DNA of 64,000 nucleotides from NCBI RefSeq assembly GCF_900141855.1, contig NZ_FQYU01000001.1, forward strand, positions 1,210,835 through 1,274,834. Direction: 5' to 3'. The notes under the pieces are model-generated. The model ran no database searches and was not told the DNA's origin. It worked only from the letters and a program-made list of their open reading frames with translations. Origin of the DNA: Pseudozobellia thermophila. Lineage in GTDB: Bacteria > Bacteroidota > Bacteroidia > Flavobacteriales > Flavobacteriaceae. The translations under genes and the position numbers were made by a program. Position 1 is the stretch's first letter; each line of letters opens with the position of its first letter. Positions 1 to 9,900 of the stretch are shown here, in pieces.

Positions 1-1
1 T

Positions 2-673
2 TTCCCTTTGTATTATCCGACCGACACCGTTGATATAGGTAGCGACAGAAGATCCCTGTACGATGTGTTGTTAAGGAGCATTAAAAATGGTGAGCTCGAA
101 GACGTCTATGCCGATTCGTACTTTACCGATAAGCGAAAGTTTTCCGACCTTGAGGCTACTTTGCAAAGGGTCGATACCACCGATTATGGATACGAACAGA
201 TCAATGCCGGTGAAGAACTTTCTCCCGAGTACGTCATGAAAAGAAGCATTACGGCCGCCGATATCGAAGAATACCGTATCAAAGGCATGTGGTACTTCGA
301 CAAGCGCCAAGGAGAATTGAAGTACCGTCTTTTGGGTATAGCGCCCGTGGCTCCGGATGTCAACTTTATAGACGATGAGTCCATGGATCCCGCAGATGCC
401 AAGGTGGAGCTGTTCTGGGTATGGTACCCGGATGCCAGAAAGATCTTGCACGAGGCCAAGGTGTTCAACCAAAGAAACTCGGCCCAGCCCATTTCCTTTG
501 ATATGTTGTTGAACGCAAGAAGGTTCAATGGGGTCATCTATAGGGAAGACAACGTACACGGCGACCGCAAGGTCAACGACTATATTCCCAACAATGCGTT
601 GTTCCAATTGTTGGAGGCCAAAAGGATCCAAGAGACCATCCGCGACCGCGAACAAGACATGTGGGCTTATTAG
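2..673 (+). CDS. gldN: Gliding motility protein GldN, C-terminal part (5' truncated by window)
   Basis: This is the C-terminal part of GldN, a periplasmic component of the type IX secretion system and gliding motor that works with GldK, GldL and GldM. The reading frame is open to the left edge (codons start at base 2), so the real start lies outside the window. Recognisable features are the N-terminal Y-Y-P-T-D segment, the stretch around MWYFDKRQGELKYRLLGIAP, the FWVWYPDAR motif and the C-terminal RDREQDMWAY tail typical of flavobacterial GldN. A strong terminator follows about 30 bases after the stop, so this is probably the last gene of a gldKLMN operon. The identification is by family resemblance. 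It supports a gliding, T9SS-bearing flavobacterium. Confidence 0.9.
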   Translation, partial: FPLYYPTDTVDIGSDRRSLYDVLLRSIKNGELEDVYADSYFTDKRKFSDLEATLQRVDTTDYGYEQINAGEELSPEYVMKRSITAADIEEYRIKGMWYFDKRQGELKYRLLGIAPVAPDVNFIDDESMDPADAKVELFWVWYPDARKILHEAKVFNQRNSAQPISFDMLLNARRFNGVIYREDNVHGDRKVNDYIPNNALFQLLEAKRIQETIRDREQDMWAY

Positions 674-703
674 GCCTAAAAAATATTCCAATTCAATAAT
701 ACA

Positions 704-738
704 GGGCGCCCCGACCATTTGGTCGGGGCGCCCTTTTT
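704..738 (+). terminator. Rho-independent terminator after gldN
   Basis: A perfect 13-bp inverted repeat (704-716 with 721-733, stem gggcgccccgacc) has a 4-base loop and is followed directly by a run of five T. It closes the gldN transcript and separates it from the FAD oxidoreductase. Confidence 0.9.
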
Positions 739-788
739 CGTTTCCATCCCGGTACCAAAAGAGGTTTACATTGGTTACCTTTGCCCCC

Positions 789-1826
789 ATGTTGGATTAT
801 TTGATCGTAGGGCTTGGGCTGGCCGGCATTTCCTTTGCCGAGCGGCTCGATGGCGCCGATAAGACGTTTAAGGTGGTTAGCGACCGCTCACAAACCTCTT
901 CAAGGGTTGCGGGCGGCTTGTACAATCCGGTAATTTTAAAACGCTTTACCTTGGCCTGGAAGGCCGATGTGCAGTTGCAAGGGGCCAAGCCCTTCTATGC
1001 GGCCTTGGAGGCAAAGCTGGGGAGCTTGGACCACCCCTTTCCGGTCTATCGTCGCCTTAGTTCCATCGAAGAGCAGAACATGTGGTTCGAGGCATCCGAT
1101 AAAATGGGACTGGGCAAGTTTCTATCGCCTACAATTCATCCGAATACCCATTCGAATATAGATGCCCCATTGGGCTTCGGGGAAGTGCTCCATACCGGAC
1201 GCATCGATACCAATAAACTGGTCGATGGCTATACCGATCGGCTTGCTGAAAACGATAGGCTCCTCGCCGAAACCTTTGATTATGCCAAATTGCATATTAA
1301 CGAGAGGTTTGTGGAGTACAAGGGTATCAGGGCAGGTAAAATTGTTTTTGCCGAAGGCTTCGGTATGAAGGGGAATCCCTTTTTTAACTACCTACCGCTC
1401 AATGGAAGCAAGGGCGAATACCTAGTGGTCAAGGCCGTGGACCTGAAAATCGATTTCGCCCTCAAATCATCGGTCTTCGTTATCCCTTTGGGAAACGACC
1501 TCTATCAGGTCGGAGCCAACTACGAATGGAGGGATAAGACGAACGAGCCTACGCAAAGGACAAAGGAAGCCTTAGAGCAAAAGCTGGGCGCCTTGATATC
1601 GTGCGATTATGAGGTGGTGGGACAGCTGGCGGGGGTCAGGCCTACGGTAAGCGATAGAAGGCCCTTGGTAGGCAGGCATCCCGAACATAAAAACCTTTAT
1701 GTACTCAACGGCTTCGGTTCGCGAGGGGTGCTGATCGCCCCTTATGCTTCAAGGCAGCTCCTTGATTTTATTGAGGAGGGTATCGCCCTCGATGCCGAAA
1801 TGGACATTCGCCGTTTTGACAACTAG
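789..1826 (+). CDS. FAD-dependent oxidoreductase, DAO (D-amino-acid oxidase-like) family
   Basis: About 345 residues from the ATG at 789. The open frame extends upstream to 528, but that part crosses the gldN terminator and is not protein-like. The N-terminus has the Rossmann FAD-binding pattern GLGLAGISFAERL. Near the C-terminus VGQLAGVRPTVSDRRPLVG followed by NGFGSRGVLIAPYASRQL is the usual DAO-family FAD-contact segment. The protein probably oxidises an amine or amino-acid-like substrate in the cytoplasm; the substrate cannot be deduced. Next to gldN the gene appears to be conserved in flavobacteria without any known link to gliding. Its stop is 3 bases from the stop of the convergent DUF983 gene. 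Confidence 0.85.
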   Translation: MLDYLIVGLGLAGISFAERLDGADKTFKVVSDRSQTSSRVAGGLYNPVILKRFTLAWKADVQLQGAKPFYAALEAKLGSLDHPFPVYRRLSSIEEQNMWFEASDKMGLGKFLSPTIHPNTHSNIDAPLGFGEVLHTGRIDTNKLVDGYTDRLAENDRLLAETFDYAKLHINERFVEYKGIRAGKIVFAEGFGMKGNPFFNYLPLNGSKGEYLVVKAVDLKIDFALKSSVFVIPLGNDLYQVGANYEWRDKTNEPTQRTKEALEQKLGALISCDYEVVGQLAGVRPTVSDRRPLVGRHPEHKNLYVLNGFGSRGVLIAPYASRQLLDFIEEGIALDAEMDIRRFDN

Positions 1827-1829
1827 GGC

Positions 1830-2219
1830 TTAGGAGTGTACCTTGCCGGCCTTTTTGTCGTACTTGATAAAGAAATTGATCCAAATGTTCCTCGAAAGCC
1901 TGATAATGACCGGCATGAAGACGACCAAGGTTCCGATGATGGCGAAAAAGGTGTTCAACAACGAGGCTCCGAAAAAAACAAAGGCGATAATAAAGGCGGC
2001 TACGGCAAAGGCGACACCTACGGCATAGCTTACATACATCGCCCCATAAAAAAAAGAGGGCTCCATTTTGTATTTTAGGCCACAATGCGAGCAACGTTCG
2101 TGCATCTCAAAAAGGTGGCCCATTTTATAGGGGTTGGATTCAAGGTACATACTTTCGTTATGGCACCTGGGACAAGTTCCTGTTAAAATGCTGTATAGTT
2201 TGTTTCCTTTTTTTAACAT
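1830..2219 (-). CDS. DUF983 family membrane protein
   Basis: A small protein of about 129 residues. The N-terminal soluble part carries two CxxC pairs (CPRC near residue 16, CSHCG near residue 44), which suggests a zinc ribbon, followed by two hydrophobic segments (YAVGVAFAVAAFIIAFVFFG and LLNTFFAIIGTLVVFMPVII). This is the standard DUF983 arrangement. I chose the ATG at 2219; an in-frame TTG 18 bases upstream (2237) is possible. No function is established for the family. It is divergent from the ABC-F gene, with a 136-bp shared upstream region. Confidence 0.85.
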   Translation of the reverse strand: MLKKGNKLYSILTGTCPRCHNESMYLESNPYKMGHLFEMHERCSHCGLKYKMEPSFFYGAMYVSYAVGVAFAVAAFIIAFVFFGASLLNTFFAIIGTLVVFMPVIIRLSRNIWINFFIKYDKKAGKVHS

Positions 2220-2355
2220 TTGCAAGAATTTTGACAAAAGTAAGTAATACGCCTATCTTTATCGGTAATATTTGTTACAATTCAAACGTTTTTATCTCCG
2301 TGGTTTTCGAATGGCGAACTAGAAAGCGGAATATAATATCTCGAAACCAATTTCA

Positions 2356-4269
2356 ATGTTGAACATCCATAATCTTTCGGTATCCTTTGGTGGTGAATAC
2401 CTTTTTGAAGAAATTTCCTTTCGGCTCAACGGGGGCGACCGCGTAGGGCTAATAGGTAAGAACGGGGCGGGAAAATCGACCCTGCTCAAGTTGCTGGCCC
2501 AAGATTTTGAACCGGATATGGGAACCATTGCCAAGGAAAAAAATATCAAGATCGGGTTTCTTAGGCAGGATATCGATTTCGAGGAAGGACGTACCGTCTT
2601 GGAGGAAGCCTACCAGGCATTTTCCGAAATAAAGGCCATGGAGCTGCAGCTCGATCAGGTCAACCACCAACTGGCCGAACGAACCGATTACGAAAGTGAG
2701 AGCTATAACCAATTGATCGTAGACCTGAGCGACCTCACCCACAGGTATGAGATCTTAGGGGGCTACAATTATCAGGGCGATACGGAGAAAATTCTATTGG
2801 GCCTGGGTTTTAAGCGCGAAGATTTTGACAAGAAGACCGAAACCTTTTCCGGGGGGTGGCGAATGCGGATCGAGCTGGCGAAGTTGCTATTGCAGAGCAA
2901 CGACGTGCTCCTGCTCGATGAGCCGACCAACCATCTCGATATCGAATCGATCATTTGGCTGGAACAGTTCTTGAACAATTATACCGGTGCCGTGGTAATC
3001 GTATCGCACGATAAAATGTTCTTGGACAATGTAACCAACCGGACCATCGAAATATCGTTGGGGCGCATTTACGACTACAACAAACCCTATACGCAGTTCT
3101 TAAAGCTGAGGGGAGAGATCAAAGAGCAACAATTGAACGCCCAAAAGAACCAGGAAAGGGAGATCCAGCAGGCCGAAAGACTGATCGAGAAGTTCAGGGC
3201 CAAAAGTAGCAAGGCTTCCATGGCGCAATCCTTGATCAAAAAACTCGATAAGATGGAGCGGATCGAGGTGGACCAAGACGACAATGCCGTCATGAACCTT
3301 CGTTTTCCCGTTTCCGTCACCCCGGGCAAGGTCGTGGCCGAAATCGAAAACCTTTCCAAAAGTTATGGGGATAAAGAGGTTCTAAAGGATATCAACCTGT
3401 TGCTGGAGCGCGATAGCAAGACCGCCTTTGTCGGACAAAACGGCCAAGGCAAGTCCACATTGGCGAAAATCATGGTGGGCGAGCTCGATTACGAGGGCAA
3501 GATGAAACTGGGGCACAATGTGCAAATCGGATATTTTGCCCAGAACCAGGCCGAGTATCTCGACGGGAACAAGACCATACTCGATACCATGATCGATGCG
3601 GCCAACGAAAAGAACAGAAGTAAGGTAAGGGATATCTTGGGTTCCTTTTTGTTCCGGGGCGATGAGGTCGATAAATATGTCAAAGTGCTATCGGGGGGCG
3701 AAAGAAACCGATTGGCCTTGGCCAAAATGCTGCTTCAGCCCTTCAACGTTTTGGTAATGGACGAACCGACCAACCACCTCGATATCCAGTCGAAGAATGT
3801 ATTGAAACAGGCCTTGACCAATTTCGAGGGTACCTTGGTGGTCGTTTCCCACGATAGGGACTTTCTGCAGGGCCTGACCAATAAGGTATACGAGTTCAAG
3901 GACAAAAAGATCAAAGAGTATTTAGGGGATATCGATTTTTATCTCGAACAGCGCAAGGCCGAAGACTTTAGGGTAATCGAAAAGAAATCGGAAAAGGAAA
4001 AAAAGACTTCGGACAAACCCAAAAACAATAGTTTTAAAGACCAGAAAAAGCTCAAATCGCTCAAAAACAAATTGAGCTCGGTTGAAAATAAGATCGCCCA
4101 ACTCGAAAAACAGATTGCCGATATCGACCATGAATTGCTGATGGATTACGACGCCACTATCGCCAAACCCAACTTTTTCGATACCTACCAAAACAAGAAA
4201 AAGGAGCTCGAGGACTTAATGGAGCGATGGGGAGAAATAACCCTTCAGCTTGAGAATATGGGCGAATGA
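2356..4269 (+). CDS. ABC-F family ATPase (Uup-like, no membrane domain)
   Basis: 637 residues with two ABC cassettes in one chain and no transmembrane segments, which defines the ABC-F family. Cassette 1 has Walker A GLIGKNGAGKSTLL, signature FSGGWRMRIELAK and Walker B LLLDEPTNHLD. Cassette 2 has GQNGQGKSTLAK, LSGGERNRLALAK and LVMDEPTNHLD. Between them is the basic helical linker (about residues 240-310), and the C-terminus (about 535-637) is a charged, Lys/Glu-rich coiled coil like that of Uup. ABC-F proteins bind ribosomes or nucleic acid and relieve stalled translation or act in DNA maintenance. The C-terminal coiled coil favours a Uup-like housekeeping member over a drug-resistance one. 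Confidence 0.9.
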   Translation: MLNIHNLSVSFGGEYLFEEISFRLNGGDRVGLIGKNGAGKSTLLKLLAQDFEPDMGTIAKEKNIKIGFLRQDIDFEEGRTVLEEAYQAFSEIKAMELQLDQVNHQLAERTDYESESYNQLIVDLSDLTHRYEILGGYNYQGDTEKILLGLGFKREDFDKKTETFSGGWRMRIELAKLLLQSNDVLLLDEPTNHLDIESIIWLEQFLNNYTGAVVIVSHDKMFLDNVTNRTIEISLGRIYDYNKPYTQFLKLRGEIKEQQLNAQKNQEREIQQAERLIEKFRAKSSKASMAQSLIKKLDKMERIEVDQDDNAVMNLRFPVSVTPGKVVAEIENLSKSYGDKEVLKDINLLLERDSKTAFVGQNGQGKSTLAKIMVGELDYEGKMKLGHNVQIGYFAQNQAEYLDGNKTILDTMIDAANEKNRSKVRDILGSFLFRGDEVDKYVKVLSGGERNRLALAKMLLQPFNVLVMDEPTNHLDIQSKNVLKQALTNFEGTLVVVSHDRDFLQGLTNKVYEFKDKKIKEYLGDIDFYLEQRKAEDFRVIEKKSEKEKKTSDKPKNNSFKDQKKLKSLKNKLSSVENKIAQLEKQIADIDHELLMDYDATIAKPNFFDTYQNKKKELEDLMERWGEITLQLENMGE

Positions 4270-4438
4270 AGGTGTTAAACTTCCTCTAAAAAAAGTAAAA
4301 CACAACAAAATCCGGGGCTTTCACAACAATATAGGGCAGTTGGCCGATATTTTTTTGGTTTTCGTCTATCGAAATCCGTATTTTGTAGGGTATTTCTTAG
4401 TTGACCGATGTTGTCGCTAGCGTAAAACCTAACCCGAT

Positions 4439-5320
4439 ATGAAAAATATTTTAATCTATCTCGTCCTTTTGTCGTTCTCGGCCAGTTCTCTTAAGGCAGA
4501 GGTTCCCGTAACGGAAAAAGAGGCTTTAATCGAATTTTATAAGTCTACCAATGGCAATCAATGGACCCATAAATGGGATACGGACACCGATGTTTCGGAA
4601 TGGTACGGAGTCAAGGTGGTCAACGACCATGTATCCGAAATAAACCTGTTCAGAAATAATTTAAGTGGTACTATACCCGGAAGTATTGCCCAGCTGAAAA
4701 ATTTGACCTTGTTGAACTTGGCCTTTAACTCGATTACGGGAGAACTTCCCGAAGAAATGGTAAACCTCACTAGGTTGCGAACCCTCAAATTGGAAATGAA
4801 CCGACTTAAGGGCGAGTTGCCGGTGGCCCTTGGCAAGATGAAAAACCTGGAGGAGTTAACGGCCTTCAATAATTTTTTGACGGGAAGTATTCCGGAGAGT
4901 ATTGGTGACATCAAGAACCTAAAAGTATTGAACCTTTCAAGCAATAGCCTAAAGGGCGATATTCCCAAATCTTTGGGCAGCCTGTCTTCCCTGGAAAGCT
5001 TGGGGCTTTTCGAAAACACCCTTGAGGGAAGCATACCGCCCGAAATGGGAAAGTTGACGAAACTTAAGGAATTGGTTCTTGCGAACAATCAACTTGGGGG
5101 CGAGGTGCCGGCCGAGTTCGAACAATTGGCAAGCCTGGAGGTATTTCAAATCCAGAACAATAAATTCGAATCGGTAAAGAACTTGGAGCGTATGGGCTCT
5201 TCCCGCGATTTCTTGGTGTTCGATTACGATAAGGAGGATTTGGAACGCGATTTCAAAGACCCCAATTTCAGTAAAACGCGAATGGCCGATACCAAGTTTG
5301 AGGATGATGATATTGACTAG
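4439..5320 (+). CDS. Secreted leucine-rich-repeat protein, plant-type LRRs
   Basis: 293 residues with a signal peptide (MKNILIYLVLLSFSASSLKA). The mature N-terminus EKEALIEFYKSTNGNQWTHKW resembles the cap that precedes plant-like LRRs in bacterial and plant proteins. About seven LRRs of 24 residues follow, with the plant-specific pattern LxxLxLxxNxLxGxIPxxLGxL (for example LKVLNLSSNSLKGDIPKSLGSL). The last 45 residues are acidic and non-repetitive (ending KFEDDDID). There is no T9SS sorting domain. It is presumably exported to the periplasm or cell surface for protein or glycan contact; the ligand is unknown. It stands alone, with a terminator downstream. Confidence 0.85.
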   Translation: MKNILIYLVLLSFSASSLKAEVPVTEKEALIEFYKSTNGNQWTHKWDTDTDVSEWYGVKVVNDHVSEINLFRNNLSGTIPGSIAQLKNLTLLNLAFNSITGELPEEMVNLTRLRTLKLEMNRLKGELPVALGKMKNLEELTAFNNFLTGSIPESIGDIKNLKVLNLSSNSLKGDIPKSLGSLSSLESLGLFENTLEGSIPPEMGKLTKLKELVLANNQLGGEVPAEFEQLASLEVFQIQNNKFESVKNLERMGSSRDFLVFDYDKEDLERDFKDPNFSKTRMADTKFEDDDID

Positions 5321-5350
5321 TACCGAAATTTATTGATTAGTTTGGTTAAA

Positions 5351-5376
5351 GGGATGCATTGGGCATCTCTTTTTTC
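5351..5376 (+). terminator. Terminator after the LRR gene
   Basis: A 7-bp stem (gggatgc 5351-5357 with gcatctc 5363-5369, one G-U pair) with a 5-base loop is followed by a T run (5370-5375). Confidence 0.75.
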
Positions 5377-5475
5377 TTTAATGCCCTACAATTACATTTA
5401 AGATACATTTAACTATACCGGCTGAAACTATTGGATAGTTTTGTAGTCAAACCACCAACTAACTAGCTTTAATTT

Positions 5476-6603
5476 ATGAATACACGTAAAGTAGTCCTTT
5501 CCGTAATCGGGGTACTATTGATCATTCTTTCTATTTTTGCCGCCAAGGCCATTATCGACAGTAAGACCACTCCCAAGCCCAAACCGGAAAAAATTGTAAA
5601 AACGGTTTTTGTGGAAACCGTTCAAAATGGTCCGGTGCCCATAAAGGTACCTGCGAACGGAAACCTTATTGCCAAGCAACGTGTAGAACTGTATTCGGAG
5701 GTACAAGGGGTTTTTAGAAGGGGGGCGAAACTTTTCAAGGCAGGCCAGGCCTACAATGCCGGAGAGACCATTATCCGAATCGATGCGGCCGAATATTCGG
5801 CAAGTGTCCAATCGGCCAAAAGCAATTTGTACAATCTGATTACCTCGATCATGCCGGATCTAAGGCTCGATTACCCGGAAATATACCCCAAATGGGAAGC
5901 GTATCTGGGAAGCTTCGATATCGAGAAGACGACACCCCCCTTACCGGAAATGACGACCGAAAAAGAGAAGTTCTTTATTTCGGGCCGCGGTATACTCACC
6001 AATTATTACAACGTCAAAAATTTGGAACAGCGTTTGGTCAAGTACCGGATCACTGCGCCTTTCAACGGGGTACTTACGGAGGCCCTGGTTACGGAGGGTA
6101 CCTTGATCCGTTCGGGACAAAAACTGGGGGAGTTTATCGATACCGGCGTATACGAACTGGAAGTGTCGATCGCAAAGACCTACAGCGACCTGCTTAAGAT
6201 CGGCGAGAAGGTAGAGCTGGTAAATTTAGACCGAACCCGAAGCTATGAGGGCAAGGTTTCGCGAGTCAACGCCAGTGTCGATCAGGCCTCACAGACCATC
6301 AAGGCATTTATCGAGGTGAAGGATGAAGGGTTGCGGGAAGGCATGTACCTCGAGGCCAATTTGAACGCCAAGGAAGAACAGGATGCCATAGAGATCGATC
6401 GGGGGCTACTGCTCGAAAACGATAAGATCTTTGTGGTCAGGGACTCCGTTTTGGATCAAATCGACGTAAAACCGGTCTATTTCTCCGACAAGACAGTGGT
6501 TTTGAAAGACGTGCCCGACGGAACGACCATAGTCTCCAAGCCCGTAGTGGGCGCCTATGCAGGCATGCTTGTAAAGATTTTGGAAGAAAAGAGCAATCCG
6601 TAA
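5476..6603 (+). CDS. RND efflux periplasmic adaptor (membrane fusion protein, HlyD/AcrA type)
   Basis: 375 residues: an N-terminal membrane anchor (VVLSVIGVLLIILSIFAAKAI) followed by a lipoyl/barrel-sandwich domain split by a helical hairpin. VPIKVPANGNLIAKQRVELYSEVQGV starts the barrel and YRITAPFNGVLTEALVTEGTLIRSGQKLGEF closes it; a beta-barrel domain follows. It links the inner-membrane pump to the TolC channel encoded downstream. It is the first gene of a three-gene operon (9 bases to the pump). The substrate cannot be predicted. Confidence 0.92.
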   Translation: MNTRKVVLSVIGVLLIILSIFAAKAIIDSKTTPKPKPEKIVKTVFVETVQNGPVPIKVPANGNLIAKQRVELYSEVQGVFRRGAKLFKAGQAYNAGETIIRIDAAEYSASVQSAKSNLYNLITSIMPDLRLDYPEIYPKWEAYLGSFDIEKTTPPLPEMTTEKEKFFISGRGILTNYYNVKNLEQRLVKYRITAPFNGVLTEALVTEGTLIRSGQKLGEFIDTGVYELEVSIAKTYSDLLKIGEKVELVNLDRTRSYEGKVSRVNASVDQASQTIKAFIEVKDEGLREGMYLEANLNAKEEQDAIEIDRGLLLENDKIFVVRDSVLDQIDVKPVYFSDKTVVLKDVPDGTTIVSKPVVGAYAGMLVKILEEKSNP

Positions 6604-6612
6604 CCGTCGCCC

Positions 6613-9600
6613 ATGAAAAATATCATCTCTTATTTTATAAAGTATCATGTGGCGGTAGATGTCTTTATCATGGCCTTTGCCATTTTTGGTATTGCCGGCA
6701 TGCTGACGCTCAATTCATCGTACTTTCCCCTCTCCGATTCCAAGAATATCACCATAAACATCACTTATCCCGGGGCTTCGCCCCAGGAGGTAGAGGAAGG
6801 GATAGTGCTTAAGATCGAAGACAACCTGAAGGGCCTGGAGGGGGTTGACCGCGTTACCTCTACTTCGCGGGAAAACAGTGGCCTTATCAATGTCGAGATC
6901 GAAAAGGGCAGGGATATCGATTTTATGTTGCTCGAGGTAAAGAATGCGGTCGATAGGGTCCCTTCGTTTCCAACGGGTATGGAGCCCTTGGTGGTCTCCA
7001 AGCTCGAGGCCATTAGACAGACCATCAGTTTTGCCATAAGTGGCGAGAATGTTCCCTTGGATGTGTTAAAGCACATCGGCAGGCAGGTCGAAAACGAACT
7101 CCGGGCCATTGATGGGATCTCGCAGATCGAAATGACCGGCTTTCCTGAGGAGGAAATAGAAATTGCGGTCAACGAGAATAGTCTTCTGGCCTATAATGTT
7201 TCCTTTAACGATGTGGCCCAGGCCGTTGGCAATGCCAACATTCTCGTTACGGGCGGAAACATTAAGACCGATACCGAAGAGTATTTGATAAGGGCCAATA
7301 ACCGGTCGTACTACGGCAAGGAACTCTCCAATCTGATTATAAGGGCCGATGCCTCGGGCCAAACGGTACGCTTAAAGGATGTGGCCATTGTTCGGGATCG
7401 CTTCGCCGAATCTCCCAACGCCTCTTATTTCAACGGGCAACTTTCGGTAAACACATCGATTACCAGCACCAATACCGAAGATTTGATTTCCTCTGCCGAC
7501 AAGGTCAAGGCGTATATCGAAGACTTTAACCACAAGCATAACAATATCAAGCTCAACGTGGTAAGCGACCAATCGAAGACCCTGAACCAGCGCACCGAAC
7601 TACTTACCGAGAACGCCATCGTGGGAATGATCCTGGTGCTCGTATTTCTTTCGCTTTTTCTCAATACCCGATTGGCATTCTGGGTGGCCTTTGGCTTACC
7701 GATCTCGTTTTTGGGCATGTTCATCTTTGCCCAATATTTCGATGTTACCATAAACGTCCTTTCCCTTTTCGGGATGATTATCGTTATCGGTATCCTGGTA
7801 GACGATGGTATTGTGATCGCCGAGAACATTTACCAACATTACGAAAAGGGGAAATCGCCCATACAGGCGGCGATAGACGGTACCCTCGAGGTGATACCGC
7901 CCATCGTATCGGCCATTATCACCACCATCTTGGCTTTTTCCATCTTCCTTTTTCTAGACGGACGGATCGGGGAATTCTTTAGCGAGGTGTCGGTGATCGT
8001 TATTCTCACCTTGGTCGTCTCCCTGGTAGAGGCCCTGATCATATTGCCGGCCCACTTGGCGCATTCCAAGGCCCTGGCGCCCATGGAAAAACGGCCCAAG
8101 ACAAAAATTGGCCAGGCTTTTGCCCAATTGCGGCGAATTAATGAACTGGGCGACCGTTTAATGGTGTGGATGAGGGATAGGATGTACAGTCCCGCCCTGC
8201 GGTTCGGTCTCAAGCACAAGATATTGACCTTTTCCTTTTTTGCCATTGCCCTGGTCTTGACCATTGGTTCCCTGGGCGGGGGGATCGTACGGACTTCTTT
8301 CTTTCCCAGGGTGGCCAGCGATAAGCTTACCATAGAGTTGCTGATGCCCAACGGTACCCACGAAAAGGTAACGGATAGCATTATAAGCCTTATTGAGGAG
8401 AAGTCGAAAATTGTCAATCAAGAGCTTACCGAGAAGTACCTGAAAGGCACGGGCAAGCAGCTTTTTGAAAACACGATACGAAATTTGGGGCCGGGCTCCT
8501 CTACGGCCAATTTGGTCATCAATTTATTGCCGGGCGAAGAACGTCCCGACGAGATCAGGGCCGATATGGTTACCAATCGCTTGCAAGAATTGGTCGGGCC
8601 CGTAGTGGGGGTCGAAAGCCTGATCTATGGCTCCGGGGGTAATTTTGGCGGGAGCCCCGTTTCGGTGTCGCTATTGGGCAACAACATAGAGGAGCTCAAG
8701 GCCGCGAAGAACGAATTGAAGGCGGCCATGCTGAACAATGCCCTGCTTAAGGACGTTGCCGACAACGACCCGGCCGGTATCAAGGAAATCCGATTGGAAC
8801 TTAAGGAGAACGCCTATTTGTTGGGACTCGACCTGAGAACCGTTATGGACCAAGTTCGGGCCGGTTTTTTTGGGGCCCAGGCACAGCGCTTTCAACGTGG
8901 CCAGGATGAAATACGGGTGTGGGTGCGTTATGACCGGGAAAACCGGTCGTCGATTACCGACCTGGATGAAATGCGTATCACCACCCCAAGTGGCAGCAAG
9001 GTTCCCCTGAAGGAAATCGCCAATTATACCATACAACGTGGCGATGTGGCCATCAACCACCTCGAAGGGCAGCGGGAAATTCAGGTTACGGCCGACCTAA
9101 AGGATGAAAAAACCACGACGGCCACCGATATTATGACGGACATCCGGACGAATATCATGCCCGAAATACACTCCAAATACCCGACGGTTACCGCATCTTA
9201 TGAAGGGCAGAACAGGGAGGCCAAGAAAATGACCGATTCCTTGAGGGTGGTCGGCCTGTCCGTGTTATTGTTGATTTATATCACCATAGCCTTTACCTTC
9301 AGGAGCTTTAGCCAGCCCTTGTTGCTCATCCTAATGGTGCCCTTTAGCCTTACGGCCGTGGCATGGGGGCATTGGATCCACGGTTTTCCGGTCAATATGC
9401 TCTCTATGTTGGGTATCATAGCCTTGATAGGTATTATGGTAAACGACGGCTTGGTACTCATCAGCAAGTTCAATGGAAACTTAAGGAAGGGGATGAAATT
9501 CGACGATGCCATCTACGATGCGGGACGGTCGCGCTTTAGGGCGATCTTCCTCACCTCGGTCACTACCATTGCGGGGCTCGCCCCCTTGCTCTTGGAAAAG

Positions 9601-9900
9601 AGCCGGCAGGCCCAGTTCTTGAAACCAATGGCCATTTCAATTGCCTATGGTATCGGGTTTGCCACGATTCTAACCTTGTTGATGCTGCCGCTGTTCCTGG
9701 CCTTCAGCAACAAGATGAAAGTAGGTAAGAAGTGGCTGGTCAAAGGGGGAGTGGTAAGTAAGGAAGAAGTGGAACGGGCCATAATCGAACAAGAGGAAGA
9801 ACGTAAAATGCAAAAAGGTTCCGTACATGGTCAAAACGGAAACCTCGAACATAGCGATTCGCCGAAAATGGAATTGGAGGCAAAGAATAGTCAAGAATGA
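6613..9900 (+). CDS. RND efflux pump permease (AcrB/MexB superfamily)
   Basis: 1095 residues, the usual size of an RND pump. It has an N-terminal TM helix, a large periplasmic loop, TM2-6, a second periplasmic loop, and TM7-12. TM4 carries the proton-relay aspartate pair in IGILVDDGIVIAENIY, and the second half has the equivalent GIMVNDGLVLISKFN. The C-terminal about 60 residues are charged and cytoplasmic. It pumps amphiphiles or toxic compounds from the inner membrane or periplasm using proton motive force. Its stop overlaps the start of the tolC-like gene by 4 bases (ATGA), indicating translational coupling. Confidence 0.93.
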   Translation: MKNIISYFIKYHVAVDVFIMAFAIFGIAGMLTLNSSYFPLSDSKNITINITYPGASPQEVEEGIVLKIEDNLKGLEGVDRVTSTSRENSGLINVEIEKGRDIDFMLLEVKNAVDRVPSFPTGMEPLVVSKLEAIRQTISFAISGENVPLDVLKHIGRQVENELRAIDGISQIEMTGFPEEEIEIAVNENSLLAYNVSFNDVAQAVGNANILVTGGNIKTDTEEYLIRANNRSYYGKELSNLIIRADASGQTVRLKDVAIVRDRFAESPNASYFNGQLSVNTSITSTNTEDLISSADKVKAYIEDFNHKHNNIKLNVVSDQSKTLNQRTELLTENAIVGMILVLVFLSLFLNTRLAFWVAFGLPISFLGMFIFAQYFDVTINVLSLFGMIIVIGILVDDGIVIAENIYQHYEKGKSPIQAAIDGTLEVIPPIVSAIITTILAFSIFLFLDGRIGEFFSEVSVIVILTLVVSLVEALIILPAHLAHSKALAPMEKRPKTKIGQAFAQLRRINELGDRLMVWMRDRMYSPALRFGLKHKILTFSFFAIALVLTIGSLGGGIVRTSFFPRVASDKLTIELLMPNGTHEKVTDSIISLIEEKSKIVNQELTEKYLKGTGKQLFENTIRNLGPGSSTANLVINLLPGEERPDEIRADMVTNRLQELVGPVVGVESLIYGSGGNFGGSPVSVSLLGNNIEELKAAKNELKAAMLNNALLKDVADNDPAGIKEIRLELKENAYLLGLDLRTVMDQVRAGFFGAQAQRFQRGQDEIRVWVRYDRENRSSITDLDEMRITTPSGSKVPLKEIANYTIQRGDVAINHLEGQREIQVTADLKDEKTTTATDIMTDIRTNIMPEIHSKYPTVTASYEGQNREAKKMTDSLRVVGLSVLLLIYITIAFTFRSFSQPLLLILMVPFSLTAVAWGHWIHGFPVNMLSMLGIIALIGIMVNDGLVLISKFNGNLRKGMKFDDAIYDAGRSRFRAIFLTSVTTIAGLAPLLLEKSRQAQFLKPMAISIAYGIGFATILTLLMLPLFLAFSNKMKVGKKWLVKGGVVSKEEVERAIIEQEEERKMQKGSVHGQNGNLEHSDSPKMELEAKNSQE

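Noticed and set aside
528..788. N-terminal extension of the FAD oxidoreductase frame
   Set aside because: It crosses the gldN terminator and overlaps gldN; the flavin-binding N-terminus starts at the ATG at 789.
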